NCBI GenBank assembly: GCA_963731745.1
Contig: CAVSWT010000024.1
Coordinates: 62,001-126,000 of the forward strand
DNA: 64,000 nt
From: CAVSWT01 sp963731745
GTDB lineage: Bacteria; Bacteroidota; Ignavibacteria; Ignavibacteriales; Ignavibacteriaceae
Direction: 5' to 3'
The notes below the pieces were generated by a model. That model saw only the letters and a list, made by a program, of their open reading frames with translations, ran no database searches and was not told the DNA's origin. Every line of letters begins with the position of its first letter. Positions within the stretch are counted from its first letter, which is position 1. A program made the position numbers and the translations under genes. Positions 1 to 9,088 of the stretch are shown here, piece after piece.

Positions 1-418
1 ATTTAAATCACTGGCAACTTCAAGAAATCTTTATTTAGAATTTCATTCCAATTTAGGCAGCTCAAATATAAAGAGTGATGAATATTTAACTTCTCACATC
101 GTACAAAATTTGCTTGACAACGCTATAAAATATACTTTAAAAGGTGGTGTGAAAATTACAACTTTTGATATGAATGATCGGCTTTGCGTAAAAATAGTAG
201 ATTCGGGAATAGGAATATCCAAGGATTTTTATTCCGAATTGTTTAAACCATTTAGCCAAGAGTCCATTGGTTATTCAAGAAAGTATGAAGGTAATGGATT
301 AGGGCTTGCGTTGGTTAAAAAATATGCTGATTTAATAAATGCTGAAATTACATTTGAAAGCGAGAAAGAAGTTGGGACTACATTTACAGTCTCCTTTAAT
401 CCAATATTAAAAAACTGA
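1..418 (+). CDS. sensor histidine kinase, C-terminal ATPase domain (5' partial)
   Basis: The frame is open from base 2, so only the C-terminal part of a two-component sensor kinase is present; sensor and dimerisation domains lie before the window. The HATPase_c boxes are clear: the N box (HIVQNLLDNAIKYT), the G1 box (VDSGIGIS), an F box (FKPFSQ) and the G2 box (GNGLGLALVKKYADLI), ending in the usual GTTFTVSF strand. This domain binds ATP and phosphorylates the conserved His of the kinase. The partner regulator is not visible. No oddity is seen in this part. The domain call is firm; the signal sensed is unknown. Confidence 0.9.
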   Translation, partial: FKSLATSRNLYLEFHSNLGSSNIKSDEYLTSHIVQNLLDNAIKYTLKGGVKITTFDMNDRLCVKIVDSGIGISKDFYSELFKPFSQESIGYSRKYEGNGLGLALVKKYADLINAEITFESEKEVGTTFTVSFNPILKN

Positions 419-460
419 AAAACTAGAAATATCAAAACCATAAAATAATTATGCAAGCAA

Positions 461-802
461 ATTACAGTTTATGAAAAACCAACTTGCACTACTTGCAGAA
501 ATGTGTCAAAAATATTAATGGAAAATGGTGCAGACTTTGAAAAAGTTAATTATTATATAAAACCGTTTTCTAAAACAAAATTAAAAACGCTGCTGAAAAA
601 AATGAATATGACTCCGGTTGAACTATTAAGAAAAAATGAAAAGGCTTTTAAAGAATTGGATATGAAAAATAAAAAATATTCTGACGAAGAACTGATAGAT
701 TTGATGATTGCCAATCCGGATCTTGTTCAACGACCAATTGTTGAAAGAGGTGAAGTAGCAATACTGGCACGCCCTGCAGAGAAGATTAAAGAATTATTTT
801 AG
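461..802 (+). CDS. ArsC/Spx-family thioredoxin-fold protein, start region damaged
   Basis: The open frame begins after a TAA at 446-448 and contains VYEKPTCTTCRNV followed by the ArsC-family core, ending RPIVERGEVAILARPAEKIKELF. The CxxC pair sits at 485-496, where this family carries its redox-active cysteine, and the RPIV segment with the conserved Arg is present. A start at GTG 503 would delete the CxxC and is rejected. No ATG or GTG lies upstream in frame. ATG 451 is in frame only if one base is removed from GCAAATT, giving MQAITVYEKPTC. I therefore give the frame from the rare ATT 461 and suspect a one-base insertion. Family members are arsenate reductases or YffB/Spx-like proteins; without arsenic genes nearby the role is open. 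Confidence 0.75.
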   Translation: MTVYEKPTCTTCRNVSKILMENGADFEKVNYYIKPFSKTKLKTLLKKMNMTPVELLRKNEKAFKELDMKNKKYSDEELIDLMIANPDLVQRPIVERGEVAILARPAEKIKELF

Positions 803-941
803 AAAATTAGTATACCGCATATTCACAATCATAACCACGCATTTCAGGATATGTCAATTGAGCTTGTAACTATTGAGGTTGAATTGGAAGATGAAGAATG
901 TTATAAAAAGAAGAATGCTGATAAGCAATTGATAAATTAAA

Positions 942-961
942 GCTGCTGTTTTACCAGCAGC
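942..961 (-). terminator. stem-loop after the TonB receptor operon
   Basis: A perfect 7-bp stem (GCTGCTG at 942-948 with CAGCAGC at 955-961) with a 6-nt loop. It lies 23 bases past the stop of the minus-strand receptor gene. On the minus strand it is followed by TTTAATTTAT, a modest U-tract, so it most likely ends that operon. Confidence 0.6.
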
Positions 962-983
962 CAAAAAATTTTAAGAATTTATA

Positions 984-3126
984 CTATTTGATTCCAATAG
1001 TGATTGAAGCCGTTATATTTCTTGGCAGACCAGATTCCAAATAAACTGCTTCACCATTAACGATATCTGGATTTATAAAAGCAGAACCCGCGTATTTTTT
1101 ATCCAAAATATTGTTAATGCTTAAAAATCCTTTTACAGAAAAATTATTTGTTATCTTTAATTCTTTATTAAAGCCAATCACAGCGTTCAGAATATTGAAT
1201 GACGGAACTTCAATTGTGTTTGCGTCATTAACAAAATATTTTCCAATTCCATTTACATTAAGATTAACAAAAAATCCTGATAATAATTCAGGTTGGATAC
1301 CCAATTTCTAAATTATAAAATCGATCCGGAATGCCGGCAACTTTATTATTTGTGAAGTCAGCCATACTTCCCGGTGCACCATAATGAACCGAATCGACAC
1401 TATAATTTTTATATTCATTGTTTGAAAATGTTAAAGCCGCATCTACTGTTAATCCGTAATTAAAATTAATTTTTGTGCCCAATTCTATTCCTTTTCTTTC
1501 GCTCTTTCCTGCTGTGAAATAAAATCTTCCACCTCTATATGGAATTATATCGTTGGTAATCCTGATTAAATAAACTGCCAGATCAAATGTTAAAGCTTTT
1601 ATAAAATTAGTTTCGCCGAAATACAAAATTTGCTTATTGCCAATCTCGTAAGTTTTGGATTTAATCGGCTCTAGCAATGGGTTAAGTAAATAAACAGTAT
1701 CTTGTCCATAAGTACCTGCCGGATCGGTTTCGTTTCCTGCTGGTACTTCAATTCCGCCTCCATAATTAAGATACACACTATTAGTTGGAGTTATTCTATA
1801 GTTGATCCCAATTTTAGGAGTGATGGTTTTAAATGATTTTTGCTGCAAACCAAATTCAGGTGCAAGATATTCTTCACTGTAATAAGTAATATTATCATAC
1901 CGGGCGCCGAGAATTAAATCAATTTTGTCATTAAATATAATTTCATCTTGAATGAAAATTCCAAAATTATTTGCGCCCTCTCTTTTATTCGATCTTAATT
2001 CGCTTCCTCTGCCGTTTGTTGAAGAAAGTGAATAGAATAAAATTGCTCCGTCTTGATATGCTTCATCGAGTCCAATCGTTATTTTATTTTTAATTTCTTC
2101 TGAAAAATTTTTAATGTTTCGGTAAACAAAATTTCCACCCAAATGATATCGTGTGAAGTCTCTGAAAGTTCCTCTTTCCGAACGTTGAAGATATTTGGGA
2201 TTAACATACAGCATTCCGGAAATTTCATTTTCATCATTAGCCTGGTGACTTACTTTTAAACCCATTCGTCCGAGACGATTAAACCGCCTTTCATCACGCT
2301 GCAGATATAATGAATTTGATTGTTTCGCATCAGCGTTAAATTCTGTTAATGTAAGCGGCCCTGGAATATGAAACAAATCACTTGCAGCGACGACAAAAAC
2401 TCCAAGACTTGTGTTATCAGATAAATTGGATATTAAACCGAGATTAAAAACCGCTCTTGAACTCGACGAGTGTATTCGCCATCCATCAAAATTTGCATTT
2501 GAAAGCGAAGCAAATATTTTCCCATTGCTTAAAGTCGCACTTGAATTAACGGCAATCTTATTGAAACCAAAACTTCCTGCAAATCCTCTAAGATTAACAA
2601 AAGAATGATTAGAGGAAGGGATGGTCGAAAAATTTATTAATCCACCCGATGCATTTCCCCAAAGTGCTGAAGCATTTGATTTTATTACTTCGATATCTTC
2701 AACAAAATTCAAATCTATTTGGTCAAACGCAGTTCTCCCGTCCGGTTCAGTTTCAGGAAAGCCGTCAACCATTATTCTAATACCTCTTGAAGTGCCCGAG
2801 TTTGAACGGTCTCCGGCTCCCCTGGCACCAAAGCCTCTAATAACAATTCGTACATCTTGATTTCCAAAACGTGACTGCGCCAAAACACCAGGCACTGTTT
2901 TTAAAGCTTCGTCAATTCCATAACCAGTTAAATTATTTAAATCATTTCGATTTATTAAAGTAACCGAATATGGAATTTCCATGACAGGTTCTGGTGAACG
3001 AGTAGCAATTACGGTAACCTGGTTTAGTATATATCTGATACTATCATTTGATGATTGGTTATTTGTTTGACTTCTTAAATTAAAAGTAAATATTAAAATA
3101 AAAACAGCATAATATATTTTGTTCAT
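984..3126 (-). pseudogene. TonB-dependent outer-membrane receptor, single-base frameshift near the C-terminus
   Basis: The N-terminal frame (612 codons to a TGA at 1288) has a signal peptide (MNKIYYAVFILIFTF), a TonB plug region (ATRSPEPVMEIP; RIVIRGFGARGAGDRS; VDGFPETEPDGR; VIKSNASALWGNASGGLINF) and most of a 22-strand barrel. The last ~100 residues continue in another frame (984-1304), ending GLPRNITASITIGIK with a typical terminal barrel strand. Removing one base from CCC at 1300-1302 (GGG on the coding strand) restores LEIGIQPELLSGFF and a protein of about 710 residues, normal for the family. It imports a metal chelate or similar ligand with TonB energy. Its position at the end of the HupE/DUF4331 operon suggests a metal, but the ligand is inferred. 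The break may be a sequencing error. Confidence 0.85.
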
Positions 3127-3197
3127 ATTAATTCCATTAGTTTAAAGTTGGATAGAAAATATTCGGCTAATGGTTTAGCCTTTATTTTTGAATCAAA

Positions 3198-3728
3198 TTA
3201 TGAGAAAAATATTTTAGGCGGGGGAGTAGCTGTTTTAGAATAAAAATTAAATTGGTAATAAAAAATTGATTGTATTCTATTGGCTGTTAAGTGTGGCTTT
3301 TTAAATTGAAAATTCTTGGCCCGATCTTCCTTAGCTTTGTTTTTTAAATGTAATATTGAAGAGGACTTTCTATCATTATTGTTCAAGTCTTCTTCTAGAA
3401 TAACGGCAAAAGCTTTTTCAAGCATTTCTTCATTTATATCATTGATGCAGTAAAATATTGTTTTATTAATATCTTTTATTTCTTTGATGATATCATACTT
3501 TTTGCCGCGGAATTCAAATTCGTTCTCGTCAAGTCTGTGGAACTGATTATTTTTGAGATCGGCATTATTGATTTGAATTTTTTCGAAACAGTTTGATGAT
3601 CCAAGTTTTTCAATTTTACAGAACATTTCATTTCTTATTTCTGTTCTTAATTGAAAAAATAAAATTAAGTATCCAAAAGTATTTGATGTGTAAAATAATA
3701 TTAATATTACGGCTATAAGTTTTTTCAA
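3198..3728 (-). CDS. small exported protein of unknown function
   Basis: A 176-residue protein with an N-terminal hydrophobic segment (MKKLIAVILILFYTSNTFGYLILFF) followed by a mostly polar region containing two cysteines (MFCKIEK, SNCFEK), the strand pair EFEFRGKKYDII and a TIFYCIND segment, ending in a hydrophobic/aromatic tail with ATPPPKIFFS. I recall similar short proteins beside outer-membrane receptors in Bacteroidota, but I cannot name a family. It lies between the HupE-like gene and the TonB receptor on the same strand (about 70 bp either side), which implies co-transcription and perhaps a role in the same transport process. Export is likely; function unknown. Confidence 0.7.
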   Translation of the reverse strand: MKKLIAVILILFYTSNTFGYLILFFQLRTEIRNEMFCKIEKLGSSNCFEKIQINNADLKNNQFHRLDENEFEFRGKKYDIIKEIKDINKTIFYCINDINEEMLEKAFAVILEEDLNNNDRKSSSILHLKNKAKEDRAKNFQFKKPHLTANRIQSIFYYQFNFYSKTATPPPKIFFS

Positions 3729-3803
3729 GTCAACTTAAAAATTTTAATGAAATTTAAATAATAAACTTACAGCAAGCAAAAACAGATTACTATCTTTTCT
3801 TTG

Positions 3804-4358
3804 CTAGTACAATATTCTTTGGATCATTAAAAATAATCCTGCTGCTGCAATAAGTACCGATGCTGCAGGCACAACAACACGCTGTTTGTTATACTTTCTT
3901 AATAAATAAATAACAGGATACACACTTGCAACAACAACAAATTGTCCCGCTTCAATTCCAATATTAAAACCGAAAAGCGGTCCCCAAATATTTCCCATTC
4001 CGATCATACTTTTTAATAAGCCTGTAAGATGACCTGAAAATCCCGCGCCGTGAATAAAACCAAAACTTCCGGCAATAATCCATCGGTATTTTTGATTTTT
4101 TCTAACCAGATTTTCAATTCCTACATATGCGATTGATGCTGCAATTAAAGTTTCTGTAATCGTTGGATTAAGTGAAAGAATTCCCAACGCACTTAAAATA
4201 AGCGTGGTAGAGTGTGCAATTGTGAAAGCACTAATAACGCTTAAAAGTGCGCGCCATTCTTTTGTTACAATGATAAGTCCCGCAAGGAAAAGCAAGTGAT
4301 CATATCCTTGAAGAATATGATTAAAACCTATTTGTAAAAATGTTATAAAATTTTCCAT
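3804..4358 (-). CDS. HupE/UreJ-family membrane protein
   Basis: A 184-residue, very hydrophobic protein with about six membrane segments. It starts with the family hallmark GFNHILQGYDHLLFLAGL (His14, Asp20, His21), followed by FTIAHSTTLILSALG and GFIHGAGFSGHL, matching the short HupE/UreJ_2 form seen in Bacteroidota. HupE and UreJ proteins are metal permeases linked to nickel supply for hydrogenase and urease, but no such enzyme is encoded here. Immediately upstream on the same strand are the DUF6702-like and TPR genes, 8 bases away, so it is surely in their operon. Metal specificity is inference. Confidence 0.85.
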   Translation of the reverse strand: MENFITFLQIGFNHILQGYDHLLFLAGLIIVTKEWRALLSVISAFTIAHSTTLILSALGILSLNPTITETLIAASIAYVGIENLVRKNQKYRWIIAGSFGFIHGAGFSGHLTGLLKSMIGMGNIWGPLFGFNIGIEAGQFVVVASVYPVIYLLRKYNKQRVVVPAASVLIAAAGLFLMIQRILY

Positions 4359-4366
4359 AATATCCT

Positions 4367-4858
4367 CTAAATTTTTAGTTCATATTCTGATTGAGATTCC
4401 TTAAATATTTTGCTTTCTTCTCCTTCGGGAGTCATTATGTTCAAAATATTCATCTGTCCGTTGTATTCATTAAAAAGTGGATTAAATATTATTTTGATTA
4501 AATGTATTTCTTCAACCGACCGAAAAATAAAATTGAACCATATGGAAGCATCATCCTCGTTATTAGTTGTAATTTGTAAATCCGGTTTATAGCTGCCATT
4601 TATTATTACCCGGAAATGATTCTCTAAATAGCTTTTTTTTAATTTGTCGTAATCTTTTCTTGAAAAATTTTTTGTGCTAGCAGAATTAAAATTTTTTAAA
4701 GCTTCAAAAAAATCATTTTTGTAAAAAGTTATTTTGCCTTTAAAATACTTATCGGTTAATGTTGATTCTCCATAGCTCATATGAAAATCATGCATCGCAG
4801 TAATGTTTATATTCCAGAGCAATAAAAACGCTAAAATATTTTTTATTAATAATTTCAT
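4367..4858 (-). CDS. DUF6702-like exported protein
   Basis: A 163-residue protein with a signal peptide (MKLLIKNILAFLLLWNINITAM) and a mature start HDFHMSYGE, then a charged KITFYKNDFFEALKNF segment and two beta-rich stretches. The His-led N-terminus and overall plan resemble DUF6702, a Bacteroidota family of small periplasmic proteins often found beside HupE-like genes. The gene overlaps the TPR gene by 4 bases (4855-4858) and precedes the HupE gene by 8 bases, so the three are translationally coupled. The two His of HDFH at the mature N-terminus could bind a metal, which fits the neighbourhood but is speculation. Confidence 0.65.
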   Translation of the reverse strand: MKLLIKNILAFLLLWNINITAMHDFHMSYGESTLTDKYFKGKITFYKNDFFEALKNFNSASTKNFSRKDYDKLKKSYLENHFRVIINGSYKPDLQITTNNEDDASIWFNFIFRSVEEIHLIKIIFNPLFNEYNGQMNILNIMTPEGEESKIFKESQSEYELKI

Positions 4859-6195
4859 TTTAACGATGCCATCACATTTGATTGAATGTTGAAGTGTTCT
4901 GCCATTAGAGTATATAAAGCTTTTGTATAAGGATTTATATTTAAAGCTTCTTTAATATTTTTGATCGATAAATCTTTATTTCCCGCTGCGTCGTAAATAG
5001 CAGCTGCATGATAATAATAAAGAGATTTTTTAGTATTCAATCTTAATGCACGTTCAACAAAATGAATAGCATCTTTGCTTTTGCTATTTTTGTATAAAGC
5101 CCAAGCGTAGGTATCTAAAGCTTCTATGTTGAGAGGGCGCCTTTCATATTCTTTTTTTGCCCGTTCCAAAGCTTCTTCTAAATGCACATTGTGGTTAGAA
5201 CAAAACAAAGCATATTCTTTGTCTACGTCATATCCGTCTTTTTCATGCTGCGCAAATGACTGAAGTACTTTATTGATCATGTTTGTTTCATTTTCAGTAT
5301 CATCCATTGCTTTATAAATATCTGCAAGCTTTTCAATGAAAAGATGATTAGGAGTTAAATGAGTTGCTTTGACTAAATATTCAATCGCGTTCGGATAATT
5401 TTCTTTGGCAAATTCTATATCCGCTAAACCGCTTAAAGCATAACCATAGCCAGGCCTTTCTTCTAATATTCCTTTATAAATATATTCAGCTGAATCAAGT
5501 TTACCCATATTTAAAAATAAATTTCCTAAGTTATAAAGCGTCCAGGCTCTATTTTCCTGCCCAATAACTCCTGCATCCGAAGCTAAAACCATAGCTTGAA
5601 TGGCACCTTGTGTTTGTCCATGAATTTCTCTTAAGTAGGAAGCTCTTGCATACGAACGAAGATCAGGACGAATGCTTAACATTTTATCGCATGCTTCTAC
5701 AGCTTTATCATATTTACCAAGTTCAACTAATGCATCAGTCAAAACACCGTATGCAAAAGCATTATAGCTGTTTTGATGAATAGCATTTTGAATTAAATTT
5801 TTAGCTTTGTGAAATTGATGATATGTCATATAAATTGATGACTTAATTATCATTGCTTCAAAATCATTGTTATTAATATTTAATGCTTTGTCAACTAACT
5901 GTTCAGCTCTTGGAATATAGTAGTGATGGTTGCCGGTTATTCTCGATTCTTCCAAAAATATTTGTGCAAGGCTTAAATAATTCTTTCCTTCTTCTGGATT
6001 TTCTTTAATCTTCTTATTTAACGCTATTACTTTTTTTTGTTCAACTTTGAATTCAGCCGAATGCCCGGAATCTGCTACTCTTGGCAGAAGATTATACTCT
6101 ATCTTGCTTTCACTGGAATTTAATATCAGAAATAAAGTTAACGAGGCAATTATTAAACTGGATAAGGTAACTATTAATATTTTTTTATTTTTCAT
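4855..6195 (-). CDS. membrane-anchored tetratricopeptide-repeat protein
   Basis: About 446 residues: a short basic start, one membrane segment (ILIVTLSSLIIASLTLFLIL) and then roughly nine TPR units, seen as repeats of the form A-x-LxxLGKYDKAVEACDKML, ALSGLADIEFAKENYPNAIEYL and LNTKKSLYYYHAAAIYDAAGNKDLSIKNI. TPR arrays bind other proteins; here it probably sits in the periplasm anchored to the inner membrane. I chose ATG 6195 because GGAG at 6205-6208 lies 9 bases before it; the longer frame from 6231 has no usable ribosome site. The gene follows DUF4331 and overlaps the DUF6702-like gene. Partner unknown, but the neighbours are the obvious candidates. Confidence 0.8.
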   Translation of the reverse strand: MKNKKILIVTLSSLIIASLTLFLILNSSESKIEYNLLPRVADSGHSAEFKVEQKKVIALNKKIKENPEEGKNYLSLAQIFLEESRITGNHHYYIPRAEQLVDKALNINNNDFEAMIIKSSIYMTYHQFHKAKNLIQNAIHQNSYNAFAYGVLTDALVELGKYDKAVEACDKMLSIRPDLRSYARASYLREIHGQTQGAIQAMVLASDAGVIGQENRAWTLYNLGNLFLNMGKLDSAEYIYKGILEERPGYGYALSGLADIEFAKENYPNAIEYLVKATHLTPNHLFIEKLADIYKAMDDTENETNMINKVLQSFAQHEKDGYDVDKEYALFCSNHNVHLEEALERAKKEYERRPLNIEALDTYAWALYKNSKSKDAIHFVERALRLNTKKSLYYYHAAAIYDAAGNKDLSIKNIKEALNINPYTKALYTLMAEHFNIQSNVMASLK

Positions 6196-6219
6196 TTTAT
6201 TCATCTCCGGATTAATTGA

Positions 6220-6247
6220 AGGATGCCGCAAATTTATACGGCATCCT
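6220..6247 (-). terminator. intercistronic stem-loop between DUF4331 and TPR genes
   Basis: A perfect 9-bp stem (AGGATGCCG with CGGCATCCT) and a 10-nt loop. It follows the DUF4331 stop by 13 bases and precedes the TPR start by 24. There is no U-tract on the minus strand. It may protect the 3' end of the DUF4331 transcript or partly terminate, lowering expression of the downstream genes. Confidence 0.55.
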
Positions 6248-6260
6248 GGTGTTCATTTTA

Positions 6261-8432
6261 TCATTTTAGTAGAACAGCTTTTTTAGTGATTATATCATTA
6301 CCTATTTTCAATTGATAAAAATACGTTCCGCTTGATAAACCCGAAGCATTCCAGCTTACGCTGTATGTGCCGGCAGATTTATCTGCATTAACCAAATTTG
6401 CTACCTTCTGGCCAACAACATCATAAACATCAATACTTACATGATTCGCTTTTGGAATATTATACTGGATTTTTGTTGAAGGATTAAAAGGATTCGGATA
6501 ATTTTGTTCAAGTATAAATCCTTTTGGAACTCCTATTCCTAAACTACCATCCTGCACATCAACTGTGCTGTTAGGCCCTTTAGCTGTAAGCTGTTTAACA
6601 TAATCATATCCTCTATGCGGATCTGCTAAATAAGGGAATGAAGAATATAGAGGAACATCATTTTTTGTTGGACCTGCATTGTATGTTAACTCTGCAACTA
6701 AGTTATCTGAAGCCAAGTCAGAATAATTGCCTTCTGCTGCGTCATCAAACGGAAGCCCAACTGCAGCAAGTACTAATCCGCCCACAGCCTGAAGTTCAAT
6801 TGTTGTTACATCGTCTTCTGGCCTTCTGCCGTTTGGAAATCCATCCATCTGAGGTATTGCTTCAAGTTTTGTACTTGTATTATATGGAGAAGCTGTTAAA
6901 CCAATTGCAGCTGCTCTAATCAATCCCTGATAAGCATAATTTTTGTACTCATCCGTCATTCTATCTGTAACCGGAACAGCCATATTCAAACGAAGCATAT
7001 CACCGCCGTATAATTCTCCATTGTCTTCAGTAATAGGAAGAAAATTATTTATGAAAGGTTTACCTTCGCTTAAAGGCCCGCCGGTTTTACCTGTGGCCAA
7101 TTGATAAGGGATTAAGTTGGGAACGCCAAAATAGAATATTGGATATATGTCTACTAGTCGCGGCATTCCTTCTCCAACTAATCCTTCATTTAAATTAACA
7201 GCAAATGCAGTTCCTGATAGATCAGGCGGAGTTGATAATTTTGTTACTGCAAAGGCTCCGTCTTTTCCATTTCGGAAATCAAATCCCGGAGATGAATAAC
7301 CTGGAATTGTTCCGATTGCAGGATATGACATTGTTTGAATTCTCAGATCTGAAAGCGCAGGAACTGCTCCACCGAATTGGCTGTCATCCATATATAGAGC
7401 TAATTCAGGATTAGCAAAATATTTGATGAAATCTTGTTCTTCAGCGCTGTAAGGAGTAACAGAATTCCATTTATCTTTATCACCAATTGGAATTACTGCT
7501 TCATTAGTTAAAGGCATTCCCAATCTTGACACCTGAACCCAGGGCCCGCTGAAAGTAGGTTTGCCGCCGTTATCCGACAACGTTTTTATTTTTGGCCTGC
7601 TGGCTGATGCCCAAACACCAATAACAAAATCAGGGTCTAAAATATTTTTTGCCATTGAAGTGTTGTGCCCATCTTTTTGTAAATAATCAATAGGCATTTC
7701 CATGATTATGGAATGAGTATTAAATCCTGCAACCCCATCTCTGGCATTGTCTGAATTATTAGCGTCTTCACCATATGAACTTCTTGTTTGTCCCAAATCA
7801 AAAATGCCTCCGAGATCAACAAAAAAAGCATCGTCTCTCGGTCCGCAAAATATTTTGGTACCGCTGCTCAAAGTTTTAATGGCATCATGAACTAAAGAAC
7901 TGTAGGATGAATTTAATCCAGCACTGCCTTCAATAGAACGAGGTCCGATATTATTGGGGACGACAATTCCATCGCTTACTAAAGTATTCCATGACGAACC
8001 GCCGTCACGGCTTTCTTCCAGTTTGTAAGTAGTTTTAAGGTTCTGTTTCCCTAATCTGATATTAAAGAATGTAGTTGGATCTTCATTTTCATGAGTAAAT
8101 GTAAAGCGAAATGTTATGTCGTCTTTTGCATTACCTAAAGTTGTTGATGAAGTTTGGTTTTTTATATGTATTTCATACCGAATGTTTTCACCAAAAGTAT
8201 TATAATTAGGGCCTCCTTCAGGTAATTCAAAAGGTATATAATTCGCAACAATTGTAACCATATTAGTGTCATCCGGTGACCTGAACACATATAAATCTGT
8301 ATTGTCTGCCAGCGGATCATTACTAATTAAGGGTGCTTCTCTATGGCTTGAAGCAAGAGCTTGGTTCTGTAATAATAGCGTAAATACTATTGTGACTATC
8401 AAAAACCCAAAAATAAATAGTGGTTTTTTCAT
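6261..8432 (-). CDS. DUF4331 secreted protein with T9SS C-terminal sorting domain
   Basis: A 723-residue protein. It has a signal peptide (IFGFLIVTIVFTLLLQNQALA), then ASSHREAPLISNDPLADNTD, which is the recognisable opening of DUF4331, continuing through DLYVFRSPDD, DAFFVDLGGIFDLG and NTHSIIMEMPI. The last ~80 residues are a type IX sorting domain: FILEQNYPNPFNPSTKI, then VYDVVGQKVANLV and SSGTYFYQLKIG. It should be exported through the outer membrane and kept on, or released from, the cell surface. The function of DUF4331 is unknown. AAGGAG 8 bases before ATG 8432 supports the start. It is the first main gene of the operon with TPR, DUF6702, HupE and TonB receptor, suggesting a surface factor serving the same uptake system. 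Confidence 0.9.
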   Translation of the reverse strand: MKKPLFIFGFLIVTIVFTLLLQNQALASSHREAPLISNDPLADNTDLYVFRSPDDTNMVTIVANYIPFELPEGGPNYNTFGENIRYEIHIKNQTSSTTLGNAKDDITFRFTFTHENEDPTTFFNIRLGKQNLKTTYKLEESRDGGSSWNTLVSDGIVVPNNIGPRSIEGSAGLNSSYSSLVHDAIKTLSSGTKIFCGPRDDAFFVDLGGIFDLGQTRSSYGEDANNSDNARDGVAGFNTHSIIMEMPIDYLQKDGHNTSMAKNILDPDFVIGVWASASRPKIKTLSDNGGKPTFSGPWVQVSRLGMPLTNEAVIPIGDKDKWNSVTPYSAEEQDFIKYFANPELALYMDDSQFGGAVPALSDLRIQTMSYPAIGTIPGYSSPGFDFRNGKDGAFAVTKLSTPPDLSGTAFAVNLNEGLVGEGMPRLVDIYPIFYFGVPNLIPYQLATGKTGGPLSEGKPFINNFLPITEDNGELYGGDMLRLNMAVPVTDRMTDEYKNYAYQGLIRAAAIGLTASPYNTSTKLEAIPQMDGFPNGRRPEDDVTTIELQAVGGLVLAAVGLPFDDAAEGNYSDLASDNLVAELTYNAGPTKNDVPLYSSFPYLADPHRGYDYVKQLTAKGPNSTVDVQDGSLGIGVPKGFILEQNYPNPFNPSTKIQYNIPKANHVSIDVYDVVGQKVANLVNADKSAGTYSVSWNASGLSSGTYFYQLKIGNDIITKKAVLLK

Positions 8433-8436
8433 GTGA

Positions 8437-8514
8437 TCATTCTCCTTTCGTAGATAAATAATCTTTAATGATTGTGAGAAAATGAAAATAGTTTTTCGAA
8501 CAATTTTCGGACAT
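8437..8514 (-). CDS. possible 25-residue leader peptide before the DUF4331 gene
   Basis: A short frame reads MSENCSKNYFHF..., ending in LSTKGE with TGA. It has its own strong ribosome site (AAAGGAG, 5 bases before ATG 8514), and its stop codon falls between the ribosome site and the start of the DUF4331 gene. Its last codons lie over AAGGAG of that gene. This arrangement is typical of translational coupling or a regulatory leader. A second ATG directly before (8517) is too close to the ribosome site. No similarity to known leaders is recognised. Confidence 0.4.
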   Translation of the reverse strand: MSENCSKNYFHFLTIIKDYLSTKGE

Positions 8515-8841
8515 CATCACTCCTTTCTTAGATTTTTAATGATTTAAAAGAATAAACACTCAGAGTTTATTCGGTTATTATTATGAAATATTTAATGATA
8601 AAATTGTCAGCACTTTTTATGATCATGGCTTATTTATGATCATCTATAGTCACTATACGTAAGAAGTTTTGAAGTGGATTTAATTTGGATGGATAATTTA
8701 TAGCTATAAACCTTATTTATGATTTTTATCACGTTTAAAACTTTTTATCGGCAATTAAATCTTTTTTTAGTGAATCCTTTTGTAAAAGATTGAATCCTAA
8801 TAAGGTAATTTTTCAATTATAATATTTTAATAGAGGCGGAA
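8438..8841. promoter_or_regulatory. palindrome-rich divergent intergenic region
   Basis: Apart from the leader frame, no gene is seen. The region separates the minus-strand DUF4331 operon from a plus-strand small membrane protein. It holds GAATAAAC-7-GTTTATTC at 8550-8572 (8-bp arms), two copies of the self-complementary ATGATCAT at 8619-8626 and 8636-8643 (17 bases centre to centre), and TATAGT-C-ACTATA at 8645-8657. Such spacing of short palindromes over 110 bases looks like binding sites for dimeric regulators. Which promoter they control is not shown by the sequence. Confidence 0.45.
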
Positions 8842-9048
8842 ATGAAAAAAAATATCGGATCAGCAGATAAAATTGTTAGGATAGTATTAGGAGTAATAAT
8901 TATTGCTTGGGGAATATATGCTCAAAACTGGCTTGGAATAATTGGTCTTATTCCACTAGTTACAGCTTTTGTGGGTACTTGCCCTCTTTATCTTTTATTG
9001 GGTTTATCAACCGACAAAAAAGTTGATGTTAAAAAAGTGAAAATTTAG
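8842..9048 (+). CDS. DUF2892/YgaP-like small inner-membrane protein
   Basis: A 68-residue protein opening MKKNIGSADKIVRIVLGVIIIAWGIY, then QNWLGIIGLIPLVTAFVGTCPLYLLLGL and a short charged tail. This is the standard DUF2892 plan: NIGxxDRxxRxxxG, two membrane segments and a FxGxCPLYxxxG motif with one conserved Cys. The family includes the membrane part of YgaP, often fused or linked to rhodanese domains, and is often found with sulfur or metal-stress genes. GAGGCGG lies 6 bases before ATG. It stands alone with its own terminator. Family call firm; role unknown. Confidence 0.88.
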   Translation: MKKNIGSADKIVRIVLGVIIIAWGIYAQNWLGIIGLIPLVTAFVGTCPLYLLLGLSTDKKVDVKKVKI

Positions 9049-9088
9049 TACACACGCTAAGCAAGTAAACACCAGCCTAAAGTATATT

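Noticed and set aside
851..940. A 29-codon frame (MSIELVTIEVELED...) after the ArsC-like gene.
   Set aside because: No ribosome site, very short, and it runs into the terminator of the convergent operon; not enough to call a gene.
6638..6919. A 93-codon plus-strand frame opposite the DUF4331 gene.
   Set aside because: Repetitive Leu/Gln composition typical of an antisense shadow of a coding region; the minus-strand frame has clear family motifs.
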